From: Planctomycetota bacterium
GTDB taxonomy: Bacteria; Planctomycetota; PLA2; JAEUHO01
NCBI GenBank assembly: GCA_020631815.1
Contig: JACKGW010000006.1
Coordinates: 62,001 to 126,000 of the forward strand
DNA length: 64,000 bases
Direction of reading: 5' to 3'
Shown: piece by piece, positions 24,986-33,568 of the stretch
Layout of the letters: every line of letters begins with the position of its first letter
Position numbering within the stretch: position 1 is the stretch's first letter
Position numbers and translations under genes: made by a program
Notes under the pieces: generated by a model
What the model saw: only the letters and a program-made list of their open reading frames with translations
Databases searched by the model: none
What the model was told of the DNA's origin: nothing

Positions 24986-26815
24986 ATGGCCGCTCATCGC
25001 ACATCGCCTCGGTGGATGACCTTGCTGATCACGAGCTTCGTGCTCGCCGCCTTCTGTGCGCGCGGTGTTGCGCGCGCCGATGGGGATGACGAAGAAGCTC
25101 CGAACGAGCCGTTGGTCACCGTGGTGATCGATCTCGGACCGCTCGTCGCAGCACCTCCCGTGAACGGACCCAATCTGGCGACGCCCGCCGACCTCATCGC
25201 ACGTGCCGAAGTCGCGGAGGGCTTGGTTGCGACGTGGAACCAAGATCCGGCCGACGAGCGCACGCCGTTCGTGCCCTTCGCGCTGCAGCCTGACGATGCG
25301 CGTCTGGCAGCCTCTCCCGACGAGTGGGCCGATCTCCTCTGGCACGGGTCGCCGCTCGTGGCCCACGCCTTCGAGAACGTGGACGGCGCCGGGACGGACA
25401 TCGTCGGCGACAAGGCCTACGTGCGGGTCCCCGCCAGTCTGGCGGACGAGGTCAAGCGCGCCGCGGCGTGGTGCTTCGCCGCGTTGCTCCCGACCGGTCA
25501 AGTGGACGCGGTCCTGGAGCGCGTGGCGCCCGAGACGTCGGTTCGTGCCGTGGGTCGCGCCCTGCTCCTGCCGGGGCGCTGGGTCCCGGTGGCCTTCGTC
25601 AAGGAGGAGCTGCCCTGCGTCGTCGGGTCGCACGTCGAGATTGCGCAAGACTCGGTGGTGCTGGATCCGCTCGTTGCCAACCTCGTCGAGGGCCACGAGA
25701 TCTACGCCCGCCTGCTGCCCGGTGAGACGCGAAGCGTCGTCGAGCTCTGGGTCGGCGAGGTCGAGCACCTCGAGACCGCGCGTATCGACGTGGCGGGTTT
25801 GCAGGGACCGCTCCGCGCCAGTGAGCTGACGACCCTCACGCTGCCGACGACGCGCGTACGTCGCGTGGGCACGGCCCTCGTGCTTCCGAACGGCAAGCGC
25901 GAAGAGCGCGTCGTGACCTGGCGCCGCGGCGACACGGTCGAGCATCTACGGCTGGCGGTCACGACGCCCGGCGAGCCGCCTGCCATGGCAGACGGTGTCG
26001 ACGGCAACAAGCACGTCGCCTTGCGCCTGGGCGCGCGGCACGGCCACCTCGAGCTGGGCTCGCGTGAAGACTACGACGTGGACGTCGAGGAACATCTGGC
26101 CCGCTACATCCAGATGGCGGATCCGACGGGTGCCCTGCAGGAAAATGCGAGCTGGGGTGTGACGTCGACCGGGGCCGGGATCCTGTACGGCCCCGCCGAG
26201 CTGCTGGAGCGCGTGCGTGAAGGGCTGTGGCGCGCGGAGCAGGAGGCCTTGGGTGGGCTCGAGGCCCGCGTCGAGCTGCTCGCGGTGCCGGAGGAGACCT
26301 GGCGCGCGGCGGGAGGCATGGGCGTGTTGGCACCGGGGCTCACGCTGCCGGCGGCACGACGCGCCTCCTTGGAAGCAGAGGGCGCGGTTCTCGTGGCCGG
26401 CCAGACGTTCCCCTCCGTGTTGGGGCTCCGGAGCAGCTTCCGGTTGGGCGAGAGCGTTCCGGGCTTGATCGACCTCGACACCGAGGTCGCCGAGAAGGCC
26501 GCTGGCTTCAGCACGATCACGTGGTCGCTCTTCGACGGCATGTTCGGATCGGTGGCTCTGGAGCGCGCCGAGCAGGGACGTGTTCTGGATGTCGAGGCCG
26601 AGGCGACGTGGGCGGCGCCGGAAGGCGGGCAGCTGGCGCTCCGGCGCCCGAGCGGCGAACACCTGAAGCTGGCGTTGGTCGGTGGTGGAGGGACGAACCT
26701 CTCCGCCCACCACACCGTCGGCGCCGCGGCGGCCGAGCCGCTGATCGCCGCCGTCGCCGTGCGCGGCTCACACGTGCTGCTGTTCGTCGTCGACATGCGC
26801 GACGCGGGGAGGTAG
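24986..26815 (+). CDS. Large secreted protein of unknown function
   Basis: A 609-residue exported protein with a signal peptide (LLITSFVLAAFCARGVARA) and an acidic N-terminus (DGDDEEAPNEP). The body is beta-rich with repeated short strands and valines (EPLVTVVIDLGPLV, AVGRALLLPGRWVPVAFV, RVRRVGTALVLPNGKREERV). The C-terminal 120 residues (VEAEATWAAPEGGQLAL, then HVLLFVVDMRD) may be a separate beta domain. No enzyme motif was recognised. The ATG is well supported by CCAGGAG upstream. It stands alone between the sigma-factor operon and a repeat-filled convergent gap. Confidence 0.7.
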   Translation: MAAHRTSPRWMTLLITSFVLAAFCARGVARADGDDEEAPNEPLVTVVIDLGPLVAAPPVNGPNLATPADLIARAEVAEGLVATWNQDPADERTPFVPFALQPDDARLAASPDEWADLLWHGSPLVAHAFENVDGAGTDIVGDKAYVRVPASLADEVKRAAAWCFAALLPTGQVDAVLERVAPETSVRAVGRALLLPGRWVPVAFVKEELPCVVGSHVEIAQDSVVLDPLVANLVEGHEIYARLLPGETRSVVELWVGEVEHLETARIDVAGLQGPLRASELTTLTLPTTRVRRVGTALVLPNGKREERVVTWRRGDTVEHLRLAVTTPGEPPAMADGVDGNKHVALRLGARHGHLELGSREDYDVDVEEHLARYIQMADPTGALQENASWGVTSTGAGILYGPAELLERVREGLWRAEQEALGGLEARVELLAVPEETWRAAGGMGVLAPGLTLPAARRASLEAEGAVLVAGQTFPSVLGLRSSFRLGESVPGLIDLDTEVAEKAAGFSTITWSLFDGMFGSVALERAEQGRVLDVEAEATWAAPEGGQLALRRPSGEHLKLALVGGGGTNLSAHHTVGAAAAEPLIAAVAVRGSHVLLFVVDMRDAGR

Positions 26816-26841
26816 GTCCCGCGACCAGCGAGACGCGGTAC

Positions 26842-26931
26842 GGAGGCGGGGAATTCTTCCGCAACTTGCCGGGGGGCACTTCCGCATGCCGAAGAGCAAG
26901 GCGGCAAGTTGCGGAAGAAATCCCCGCCTCC
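26842..26931. repeat. 90-bp stem-loop repeat (element B1)
   Basis: Arms 26842-26870 and 26903-26931 pair at 28 of 29 positions around a 32-nt loop. The left arm begins GGAGGCGGGGAATTCTTCCG. A second copy, with a differing outer arm but the same GGGAATTCTTC core, is element B2 at 60279-60367. It lies 27 bp after the stop of the secreted-protein gene, facing the giant minus-strand gene, so it could also end transcription. Confidence 0.8.
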
Positions 26932-26950
26932 CCGCGGGCGTTGCATCTGT

Positions 26951-26981
26951 ACCGAGCCCGGTGAGATCTCCACTTCACGCG
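26951..26981 (-). repeat. GAGATCTCACCGGGCTCGG repeat (element D1)
   Basis: A 31-bp element whose reverse complement reads CGCGTGAAGTGGAGATCTC followed by ACCGGGCTCGGT. Three more copies lie at 59957-59985, 60019-60058 and 60103-60142. The core AGATCT is an unusual low-GC palindrome for this genome. Confidence 0.7.
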
Positions 26982-26990
26982 GCGCGCGGA

Positions 26991-27044
26991 GGTGTCTGAA
27001 CCCGTGCCTGGGAGCGAAGCGACACTGGCGCGGGGTCTGACACC
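26991..27044. repeat. Palindromic repeat (element C2a)
   Basis: Arms 26991-27008 and 27027-27044 pair at 15 of 18 positions (GGTGTCTGAACCC against GGGGTCTGACACC). The right arm and its flank match element C1 at 19193-19217. Confidence 0.7.
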
Positions 27045-27062
27045 GCAGTGCGTTTGCGGCTT

Positions 27063-27122
27063 GGGGTCAGACCCCGTGCCCGCGGCGCCGCTTCGCGCCA
27101 CCGCATCACGGGATCAGACCCC
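27063..27122. repeat. Palindromic repeat (element C2b)
   Basis: Arms 27063-27077 (GGGGTCAGACCCCGT) and 27108-27122 (ACGGGATCAGACCCC) pair at 13 of 15 positions. This is a second unit of the same C family, 18 bp after the first. Confidence 0.65.
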
Positions 27123-27204
27123 GCGCGCCGTTGCTCGCGACACGTGTGGCTCGTGGCCGTGGCCTTCGAGGGCAAGGTAGATCGCGGTGCCTGTGGCTCG
27201 TCCC

Positions 27205-27225
27205 CTGGGGTGCGCAGCACCCCAG
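27205..27225. repeat. Hairpin with 9-bp stem
   Basis: CTGGGGTGC at 27205-27213 and its exact complement at 27217-27225 flank a 3-nt loop. It lies in the same repeat-rich gap, between elements C2b and F1. No T-run follows on either strand. Confidence 0.5.
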
Positions 27226-27300
27226 CACGTTCGCGGTTGTCGCGACTCGCGATGCCAGCGACGTCCGGCGACGGGCCGCAGGTGGCTCACCTCCCCGCAT

Positions 27301-27425
27301 CGGGTCGTCGGGGCGACGGTAGCGCGCCACCATCGGCGACGACTCGTGGTCCGCGTCGGCCTGCCTTGGCAGGTCGCGCCAAGGGCACTGAGGCGAGGAG
27401 CCGATGGTGGTGCGGGACCGAGCAT
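27301..27425 (-). repeat. Bipartite repeat (element F1)
   Basis: Two blocks, 27301-27351 and 27394-27425, match element F2 at 59802-59893 in the opposite orientation. The second block matches at 31 of 32 positions. The 42-bp segment between the blocks is not shared, so F1 carries extra DNA relative to F2. Within the element, sequence around CCATCGGC can pair with GCCGATGG to form a stem. Confidence 0.75.
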
Positions 27426-27464
27426 CCGGCGAGCCGCACTCCCGCACGCCGCGCGTCGCCCGAC

Positions 27465-30400
27465 CTACTCGGAGTCGGGGCGGCGGGGGACGGGCACGAG
27501 CCCGATCTCGTCGTTCTTGAGGGCGATCACGAGATGGTCGGCGCCGATGCGGGCCGGCGGGAGCGGCGAGGTGGAACCGATGCCGGACTCGACGCGCACG
27601 TGGGGGCCCTCGGGCTCGATGGCCATGATGCGACCGTCTTCGAGCGCGGTGACGAACACGTCGTCCACGCCGAGGAGGCCGTGCGGCGCGGAGCCGGAAA
27701 GCTCGGTCGTGCCGGTCAGCTGGCCGGTCTCGACGTCGAACACCAACAAGCGGCCCTTGCGCTCGACCACGCCGAGGTAGCCGCCGACGACGGCCGGACG
27801 GCCGGGCAGGTCGCCCTGACCGCTCACGGACCAGCGACGGCGCCCGTCAGAGCCGACGAAGGCCACGTCGCCCATCGAGGTCGTGGCGGCGATCCCGTTC
27901 ACGGCGCCGCCGAGTGCGCGCACGCTCGTACCCGAGTCGCCGATGCGCTCCACCGTGAGGCGCCCGGTGGTGACGTGGACACGAGCGATGCGTCCGTCGC
28001 CCAGGCCCACCCAGAACGCGCCATGAGCGGCCACGACGTTGGTGCTCGGCGGTGCGGGCAGCGTGATCTCGCGCTCGACCGATCCGTGGCGCAGCAGGAC
28101 GAGCTTGCCGCTGCGCGTGGGCACGGCGACGACGTCACCCGCCACGTCGGGATCCCCCGTGGGGCGGTCCAAGGTCAGGCGACCACCGGGTGCGCCATCG
28201 CGCGGGTCGATCAGGTGCACCGTGCCGTCGACGAGCACGACGTAGAGGCGGCCCGGCACGTACGCGGGGCGGAAGCGGATGCCCTCGAGCGAGTCGAGCG
28301 CCCGCGTCCAGATGATCGAGCCGACCTTGCCGTCGTACATCGTGAGGCGGCCGCCCCGGCTGGCCGTGAGGACGTTGCCGTCCGCTTCGACGGGCGCGCA
28401 GTCGATGGTGCGCTCGCCACGGACGGCCCACACGGGCTGCGGGGCCAGGCGAGCCTCGACCTGCCAGTCCGGCTTCTCGCCTGCCGAGTCGAGGACCTGC
28501 TCGAACGGAACGTAGCCGTTCGCCAAGACCCGAACCGTGACCGGCGTGCTCCAGAGGTAGTGGATGACGAGCGGCGTCACGCCTTCGCGCTTGCCGTTGA
28601 CTTCCACGATGGCGCCGGGCGGGTCACTGAGGACCTGCAGCGGTAGCGGTGCCAAGCGTTCGAGCTTGAACGTGTCGAACGTGCGCAGCAGACCGGCGTA
28701 GGCCTGGGACGCGGCCGCAAGCCGGCCCGCGGCTTCGTGGGCCCGGCCCTCACGCACGCGCTGGCCGATCGTGGTGATCAGTTGGCGCTTGCTGTCGATC
28801 CAGGCCGGAATGCGCTGGCGCTCGAGATCGCGGAACAGGGGCTCGAAGCGGCGCTCCGCGGAGGCCTTCTCGACGAGGGTCTCGAGGTTGCTGTACAGCT
28901 CCTCGGCGCTCTCCAGACGACCGTACGTCAGCTCGCGGATGCCGTCTTGCGCGGCCTTGCGGTAGGCCTCGTCGACCTCGAGGGCGAGCACGGCGCGGTG
29001 GCAAGCGTCCAGGCCTTCCTGGTTGCCGGCCCCGGCGCCGGCCAAACGCGTCGCATGCTGCGCCAGCGTGGCGTGCAGCTGGTGGAGCGTCGCCGTGCCT
29101 TCCATCTCCACGTAGGTGCCGAGGATGGGCACGGCCTCCTGCAGGCCCTTGGTCCATTCCGCGTCGCCCGCTTCGGCCGCCTCGGCGAGGTACCTGCGCA
29201 GCAGCCCCTCGTCCTTCGCCTGCGAGGACGCCACGGTGGAGGACTTCGCGAGGATCTCGGCGCGACCGCGCGCTTCCCGGGTGAGGTCGTGCATGGCGCG
29301 CGCGAGGTAGCGACGCAGCTCCTTGAGGACGGTCGGGCGCAAGGCCGAGGCCTCTTCGCTCGCCAGCTCCTTGGCGAAGGACTCGAGCGTGTCGCGCGCC
29401 GCGGCGGAGGGCAGGTCACCGAGCGCGGTCTGGGCCGCTGCGGCGCTGGCCTCGAGATGCTCACGCTGCGCGCGATCCAGCTTCACGGTGGGGGCCTGGG
29501 GCTGCGCGGGACGCGTCAGGCGAGCCTGCAGCTGGAAGGCACTCTCCGCCTCCGGACTGTCCGGGTAGCGCTCGATCAGCTCGTCGAGCAGCTCCTGGGC
29601 CTCGGCGCGGCGACCCGCGTCCAGCGCTACCGTCGCGCGCTCGAGCAGGCTGTCGGCGCTGGGGGGCCACATCACGATGCCCGCCACGGCGAGCACGGCC
29701 AGGAGGGAGCCCGCCAGGGCGAACCGGCGCGGCTTGCTGTCGCTGCGTTCGAGGGCCGAGCGCAGGCGACGGCTGATCTCGGGGCGCTCGGGAGCGCTCC
29801 GGTCGATCATGTCCGCGAACGTACGGGCCGCGTCTCGCTCTTCGCGCGTGCGGCACCGGCGTCCGATGCGACGCGTCACGTCCTGCGCCGCGGCCACCAG
29901 CTCTTCGATGCGGCCGCAGCGCTCGAGCGCCTTGGCATGCATCGTGCGCACGCCAAGTGCATCGGGCTGCGCCGTGACGAGGGGCTCGAGCAGCGCGACG
30001 GCCCGATCCCCCTGAGCGTCCTGCAGGGCGTTCTCGGCCATGCGCAGCGTGCTGTCGACATAGGACGCGACGTCCCCCGCCGCCTCGGCGGAGTCGCGAA
30101 GCGTCTGCAGCAGCAGGGGGTGGTTCGGGCAGCGGATGAGGGCGTCCCGCAGGGTGCCGAGCGCGGCACCGGGCGAGCCCGACGAGGTCCTGAGCTGCGC
30201 GAGCATGCGCAGGGCGTCGATCTCTTCTTCCGTGCGGCCGCACGCCTGGGCGATGAGCGCGAGCGACTCGTAGGCGCGCGGCGTGGGGCCGCCCATCTCG
30301 ATCCACTGCAGGACCAAGCCGCGAGCGGAGCGGTAGGCGTGGTCCGCCAGCCGCTTCTCGACACACATCGCAAGCTCTTCAGCCGTGGGCAGGCGCGCGC

Positions 30401-31091
30401 CGCCCGCAAGGACCAGGGCGTGTGCCGCCTTCAAGGCCGCGAAGCCACCGATGCCGAGCAGCAGCGCGACTTCGTCGATCGTCCGTTCGCCGTCGAGCAG
30501 CGGCTGCATGCGCGGACCGGGATCGCCCATGTGCTGGGCGCCCACCGTGATGCCCGGCAGGCCGATGACGAGGGCGGCGTGGTAGCCGAGCGACGACGCG
30601 ATCTCGTTGCGCTCGTCGAGGCGCTGCGCGGCGCGCAGCAGCACCGCGCCCGAGTCGACCGTCGTGCGGCAGACCAGGCCCGGACGACGCTGCTCGAGGG
30701 GACCCTCGACGAAGCGGAACTCGCCTTCGTCCCACGTGAGCAGGTCGAGAATGGTGTCTTCGGCCCAGCCGGCCAGGACGTCGGTCAGCTCGGCTTCGCG
30801 AAGCTCGCCGCTTGCGACGAGACTCTCGATGAGCGGAAGCCCCGAGCGACCCTCGCCCCGCTCCCGCTCGACGGCCTCGCCACTCAGCACGCCACGCAGC
30901 ACGAACGCGTGGATCAGGTCCTCGGCGTCGAGAACGTCCGGCTCGAGGAGCGTGAGGCCCTCGGCCCCGACGTAGAGCGCAGCGCGACCCGCGCCGTTGC
31001 GCATGGAGAGCAGGCCGGCAGCCTGTCCAGCCAGACCTGTCTGCAACAGGTCGGCGAGTCCGAGATGTCCGAGTGAGCCCTGCAGTGCCAT
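27465..31091 (-). CDS. PATAN (DUF4388) - TPR - PEGA - PQQ repeat membrane protein
   Basis: A 1208-residue protein with a clear domain series. The N-terminal DUF4388/PATAN region (about 1-250) opens with MALQGSLGHLGLADLLQTGL. TPR-like helices follow to about residue 400. One membrane helix lies near 452-472 (FALAGSLLAVLAVAGIVMW). A helical external segment runs to about 810. A PEGA domain comes next (LSDPPGAIVEVNGKREGVTP). The C-terminus from about 890 is a PQQ-type beta-propeller (ASRGGRLTMYDGKVG, HLIDPRDGAPGG). PATAN domains join bacterial signalling and polarity proteins, so it may link a cytosolic signal to a cell-wall or periplasmic sensor. The start at 31091 is the first Met giving the PATAN fold. 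Confidence 0.8.
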   Translation of the reverse strand: MALQGSLGHLGLADLLQTGLAGQAAGLLSMRNGAGRAALYVGAEGLTLLEPDVLDAEDLIHAFVLRGVLSGEAVERERGEGRSGLPLIESLVASGELREAELTDVLAGWAEDTILDLLTWDEGEFRFVEGPLEQRRPGLVCRTTVDSGAVLLRAAQRLDERNEIASSLGYHAALVIGLPGITVGAQHMGDPGPRMQPLLDGERTIDEVALLLGIGGFAALKAAHALVLAGGARLPTAEELAMCVEKRLADHAYRSARGLVLQWIEMGGPTPRAYESLALIAQACGRTEEEIDALRMLAQLRTSSGSPGAALGTLRDALIRCPNHPLLLQTLRDSAEAAGDVASYVDSTLRMAENALQDAQGDRAVALLEPLVTAQPDALGVRTMHAKALERCGRIEELVAAAQDVTRRIGRRCRTREERDAARTFADMIDRSAPERPEISRRLRSALERSDSKPRRFALAGSLLAVLAVAGIVMWPPSADSLLERATVALDAGRRAEAQELLDELIERYPDSPEAESAFQLQARLTRPAQPQAPTVKLDRAQREHLEASAAAAQTALGDLPSAAARDTLESFAKELASEEASALRPTVLKELRRYLARAMHDLTREARGRAEILAKSSTVASSQAKDEGLLRRYLAEAAEAGDAEWTKGLQEAVPILGTYVEMEGTATLHQLHATLAQHATRLAGAGAGNQEGLDACHRAVLALEVDEAYRKAAQDGIRELTYGRLESAEELYSNLETLVEKASAERRFEPLFRDLERQRIPAWIDSKRQLITTIGQRVREGRAHEAAGRLAAASQAYAGLLRTFDTFKLERLAPLPLQVLSDPPGAIVEVNGKREGVTPLVIHYLWSTPVTVRVLANGYVPFEQVLDSAGEKPDWQVEARLAPQPVWAVRGERTIDCAPVEADGNVLTASRGGRLTMYDGKVGSIIWTRALDSLEGIRFRPAYVPGRLYVVLVDGTVHLIDPRDGAPGGRLTLDRPTGDPDVAGDVVAVPTRSGKLVLLRHGSVEREITLPAPPSTNVVAAHGAFWVGLGDGRIARVHVTTGRLTVERIGDSGTSVRALGGAVNGIAATTSMGDVAFVGSDGRRRWSVSGQGDLPGRPAVVGGYLGVVERKGRLLVFDVETGQLTGTTELSGSAPHGLLGVDDVFVTALEDGRIMAIEPEGPHVRVESGIGSTSPLPPARIGADHLVIALKNDEIGLVPVPRRPDSE

Positions 31092-31222
31092 GCGCGCGCC
31101 CCGGTGGGGGATGCGTGGAGCCGCCGCGGCCCCAACCTCGGACCCCCTATCGGCGGCGGCGCTCCCCGGCCTGAGGGGCGGACGCGTCTCCAGGGCGCCC
31201 GGAGGGCACCCCGTCGTGTTCG

Positions 31223-32140
31223 TCAGAACGTCGGGTCGGCGACGGCGTCGTCGAGATCGCGGCCCGTGATGCGCGTGAAGATCTCGCGGTAGGTGGCCGT
31301 TGTCTGGGCCACGATCTCGGGCGCCAGGCGCGGCGCGGGCGGCTCGTGGTCCCAGCCCGAGGCGTCGAGCCAGTCCCGGACCAGCTGCTTGTCGAAGCTC
31401 TTGGGGCTCTGGCCTTCGCGCCACTCGGCGATGTCCCAGAAGCGGCTGCTGTCGGGCGTAAAGGCTTCGTCGCCGAGCACGAGCTGGCCGTCTTGGTCGA
31501 CACCGAACTCGAGCTTGGTGTCGGCGATGATCACGCCGCGCTCCGCCGCGATCTCGCGGGCCCGGGCGTAGAGCTCGAGCGTCTTGGCCTCGAGCTCGCG
31601 GGCGCGCTCCATGCCGATGATCTGGCCGGCGCGTTCGATGTCGATGTTCTCGTCGTGGCCGGTCTCGGCCTTGGTCGCGGGCGTGAAGAGCGGCGGGTCG
31701 AGGCGCGCCGCCTGGGCCAGACCGGCCGGCAGCGCATGGCCGCATACGGCCCCGCTGGCCTTGTAGTCCTTCCAGCCGCTGCCGACGAGGTAGCCACGCG
31801 CCACGCACTCGACCGGGAGCATCGACAGCTTGCGCACGAGGAGGGCGCGGCCACGCAGGACATCCGCGTGCTTGGCCACGGCGCTCGGCATCTTCTCGAC
31901 GTCGGCTTCGAGGACGTGGTGCGGCACCACGTCCTTGAGCGTGGCGAACCAGAACAGCGAGATCTGGGTGAGGACGCAGCCCTTGTCGGGGATGGGCGGG
32001 TCGAGGATGGCGTCGTAGGCACTGACGCGGTCCGTCGCGACGAGGAGCAGGTCGTTGCCCACCTCGTAGATGTCGCGGACCTTGCCGCGGCTCACGCAGC
32101 GCAGGCCGTCGAGGTCCGTGGTGGCCAGTGCAGTCGTCAT
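31223..32140 (-). CDS. purC: SAICAR synthase
   Basis: A 305-residue phosphoribosylaminoimidazole-succinocarboxamide synthase, which joins aspartate to CAIR with ATP in purine synthesis. Family signatures are strong: SRGKVRDIYEVGNDLLLVAT, DRVSAYDAILDPPIPDKG, then VARGYLVGSGWKDY, IIADTKLEFGVD and ELVLGDEA-like LVLGDEAFTPDSSRFW. The length of about 300 residues is typical of the eukaryote-like long form. A GGAGGG ribosome-binding site precedes the ATG. The gene is alone on the minus strand, divergent from aroA. Confidence 0.95.
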   Translation of the reverse strand: MTTALATTDLDGLRCVSRGKVRDIYEVGNDLLLVATDRVSAYDAILDPPIPDKGCVLTQISLFWFATLKDVVPHHVLEADVEKMPSAVAKHADVLRGRALLVRKLSMLPVECVARGYLVGSGWKDYKASGAVCGHALPAGLAQAARLDPPLFTPATKAETGHDENIDIERAGQIIGMERARELEAKTLELYARAREIAAERGVIIADTKLEFGVDQDGQLVLGDEAFTPDSSRFWDIAEWREGQSPKSFDKQLVRDWLDASGWDHEPPAPRLAPEIVAQTTATYREIFTRITGRDLDDAVADPTF

Positions 32141-32165
32141 GAAACCCTCCGCGATCGTGGGCCGG

Positions 32166-32171
32166 ATGGTA
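32166..32171 (-). promoter_or_regulatory. Possible -10 box of purC
   Basis: TACCAT on the minus strand lies 25 nt before the purC ATG, leaving room for the GGAGGG ribosome-binding site. This is a leadered contrast to the leaderless units. Confidence 0.3.
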
Positions 32172-32311
32172 GCGAGCGAAGGAGACGCCCGAAGCCCGCG
32201 CGGCAGGGGGGGCGGAGATTGCCCGGCCTGATCTTCCCGTGTGACGCGCGGTCCCCGGCGGCGCGCCGCGAAAGCCTGCGCTTCCCGGGCTGCCCCGCCC
32301 ATGCTGGCGGC

Positions 32312-33559
32312 GTGGCGCCTCCTCCTTCCCCGCTCGGCGTGCGCGTTCCGGCCAGCAAGTCGATCGAGCAGCGCGTTCGTGCCTTGGCGGCGCTTTGCGC
32401 CACGCCCCCGCGCATCGTGCGCCTGGGCGAGGCCCCCGCGGGCCGCGACGTCGTCCTGCTCAGCCGTGCCCTGGACGCCCTGGGCCCCTGGACGGACGGC
32501 TCCCTGGGCATCGATCGCCGGAGCCTTCGTCTGGACCTGGGGCTGGGGGCTACGGGCCTTCGCGTCACGACGGCGCTCGCCGTGTTGCGCCCGAGCGGTG
32601 CACGGACCCTCGTCACGGGGCGCCCGCCCCTCCTGGCCCGGCCGCACCGCCCGCTTCGGCTGGCCCTCGAGCGGCTGGGGGCCCATGTGCGCCGCAAGCC
32701 CTCCGGTAGCTTGCGGGTGATCGCAGGCGGGGTTCGCGGCGGCGCCGTGGACGTGGACGGCACCCGCAGCAGCCAGTACGCCTCGGCGCTGGCCCTGATC
32801 GCCCCGCGTCTCGGCGGTCTCACGATCCGCGTGCGCGGGCCCGTCGTGTCGGCGGCGTACCTGGACCTGACGATCGAGGCGCTCCGCGCCTTCGGCGTCC
32901 CGGCCCGGCGCGAGAGCCTCGGCGCCGATGTCGTTCTCGACGTTCCCGGTGCGGAACCCACGGCGGACGTCGTCACGGTTCCGCCCGATGCGAGCGCGGC
33001 GGCCGGGCGCTACGCCGCTGCGGCCCTGGCGGGCGAGAGCATCGTCGTTCCGGGCCTGCGGCGGGACGGCAGCCAGCCGGACCTCGCCGTGCTGGACGTG
33101 CTGGAGGCCATGGGGGCGACCGTGGACGCGGACCCCGCCGGTCAGGCGCGGGTGACGGGTCCCGCCGGGCGCCTGCGTGCGGCGGGCGAGGTCGACCTGC
33201 GTGCGAGCCCCGACCTGCTGCCCGTGCTCGCCGCACTCGCGGCGACAGCCGACGGCACGACCCGGTTCGTCGGCGCCCCGCACCTCAAGCACAAGGAGAC
33301 GGACCGCCGCGTCACCGTGGCGCGCGGGATCGAGGCCCTGGGTGGGGACGCAACCGTGACCGACGACGGTCTCGTGGTGCGCGGCACCGCGCTGCATCCG
33401 GGCACCGTGGCCGTCGGCGGCGACCACCGCCTGGCGTTCGCCTTCGCGGTCCTGGCCCGCTGCGTGCCGGGCGTGCGCCTGGAAGGGGCGTCTGCGGCGA
33501 GCAAGAGCGATCCCTGGTTCCTCGCGGACGTCCTGGGGCCGTGCCCGGGCGAGGGATAG
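32312..33559 (+). CDS. aroA: 3-phosphoshikimate 1-carboxyvinyltransferase (EPSP synthase)
   Basis: A 415-residue EPSP synthase, which joins phosphoenolpyruvate to shikimate 3-phosphate. The two-domain fold shows VPASKSIEQR (in place of the usual GSKS), TGRPPLLARPHRPLRLALER, then SSQYASALALIAPRLGG, HLKHKETDRRV and GGDHRLAFAFAVLA. The N-terminus is short and divergent. I chose the GTG at 32312; a CATGCT sequence 6 nt upstream is an imperfect match to the leaderless box. Its TAG stop forms part of the next gene's proposed -10 box. Confidence 0.85.
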   Translation: MAPPPSPLGVRVPASKSIEQRVRALAALCATPPRIVRLGEAPAGRDVVLLSRALDALGPWTDGSLGIDRRSLRLDLGLGATGLRVTTALAVLRPSGARTLVTGRPPLLARPHRPLRLALERLGAHVRRKPSGSLRVIAGGVRGGAVDVDGTRSSQYASALALIAPRLGGLTIRVRGPVVSAAYLDLTIEALRAFGVPARRESLGADVVLDVPGAEPTADVVTVPPDASAAAGRYAAAALAGESIVVPGLRRDGSQPDLAVLDVLEAMGATVDADPAGQARVTGPAGRLRAAGEVDLRASPDLLPVLAALAATADGTTRFVGAPHLKHKETDRRVTVARGIEALGGDATVTDDGLVVRGTALHPGTVAVGGDHRLAFAFAVLARCVPGVRLEGASAASKSDPWFLADVLGPCPGEG

Positions 33560-33562
33560 GAT
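33557..33562 (+). promoter_or_regulatory. Putative -10 box of a leaderless transcript, overlapping the aroA stop
   Basis: TAGGAT begins with the aroA stop codon TAG and ends 6 nt before an in-frame CTG at 33569. The spacing equals that of the other leaderless units, so it supports a CTG start for the next gene. Confidence 0.4.
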
Positions 33563-33568
33563 GCCGCC

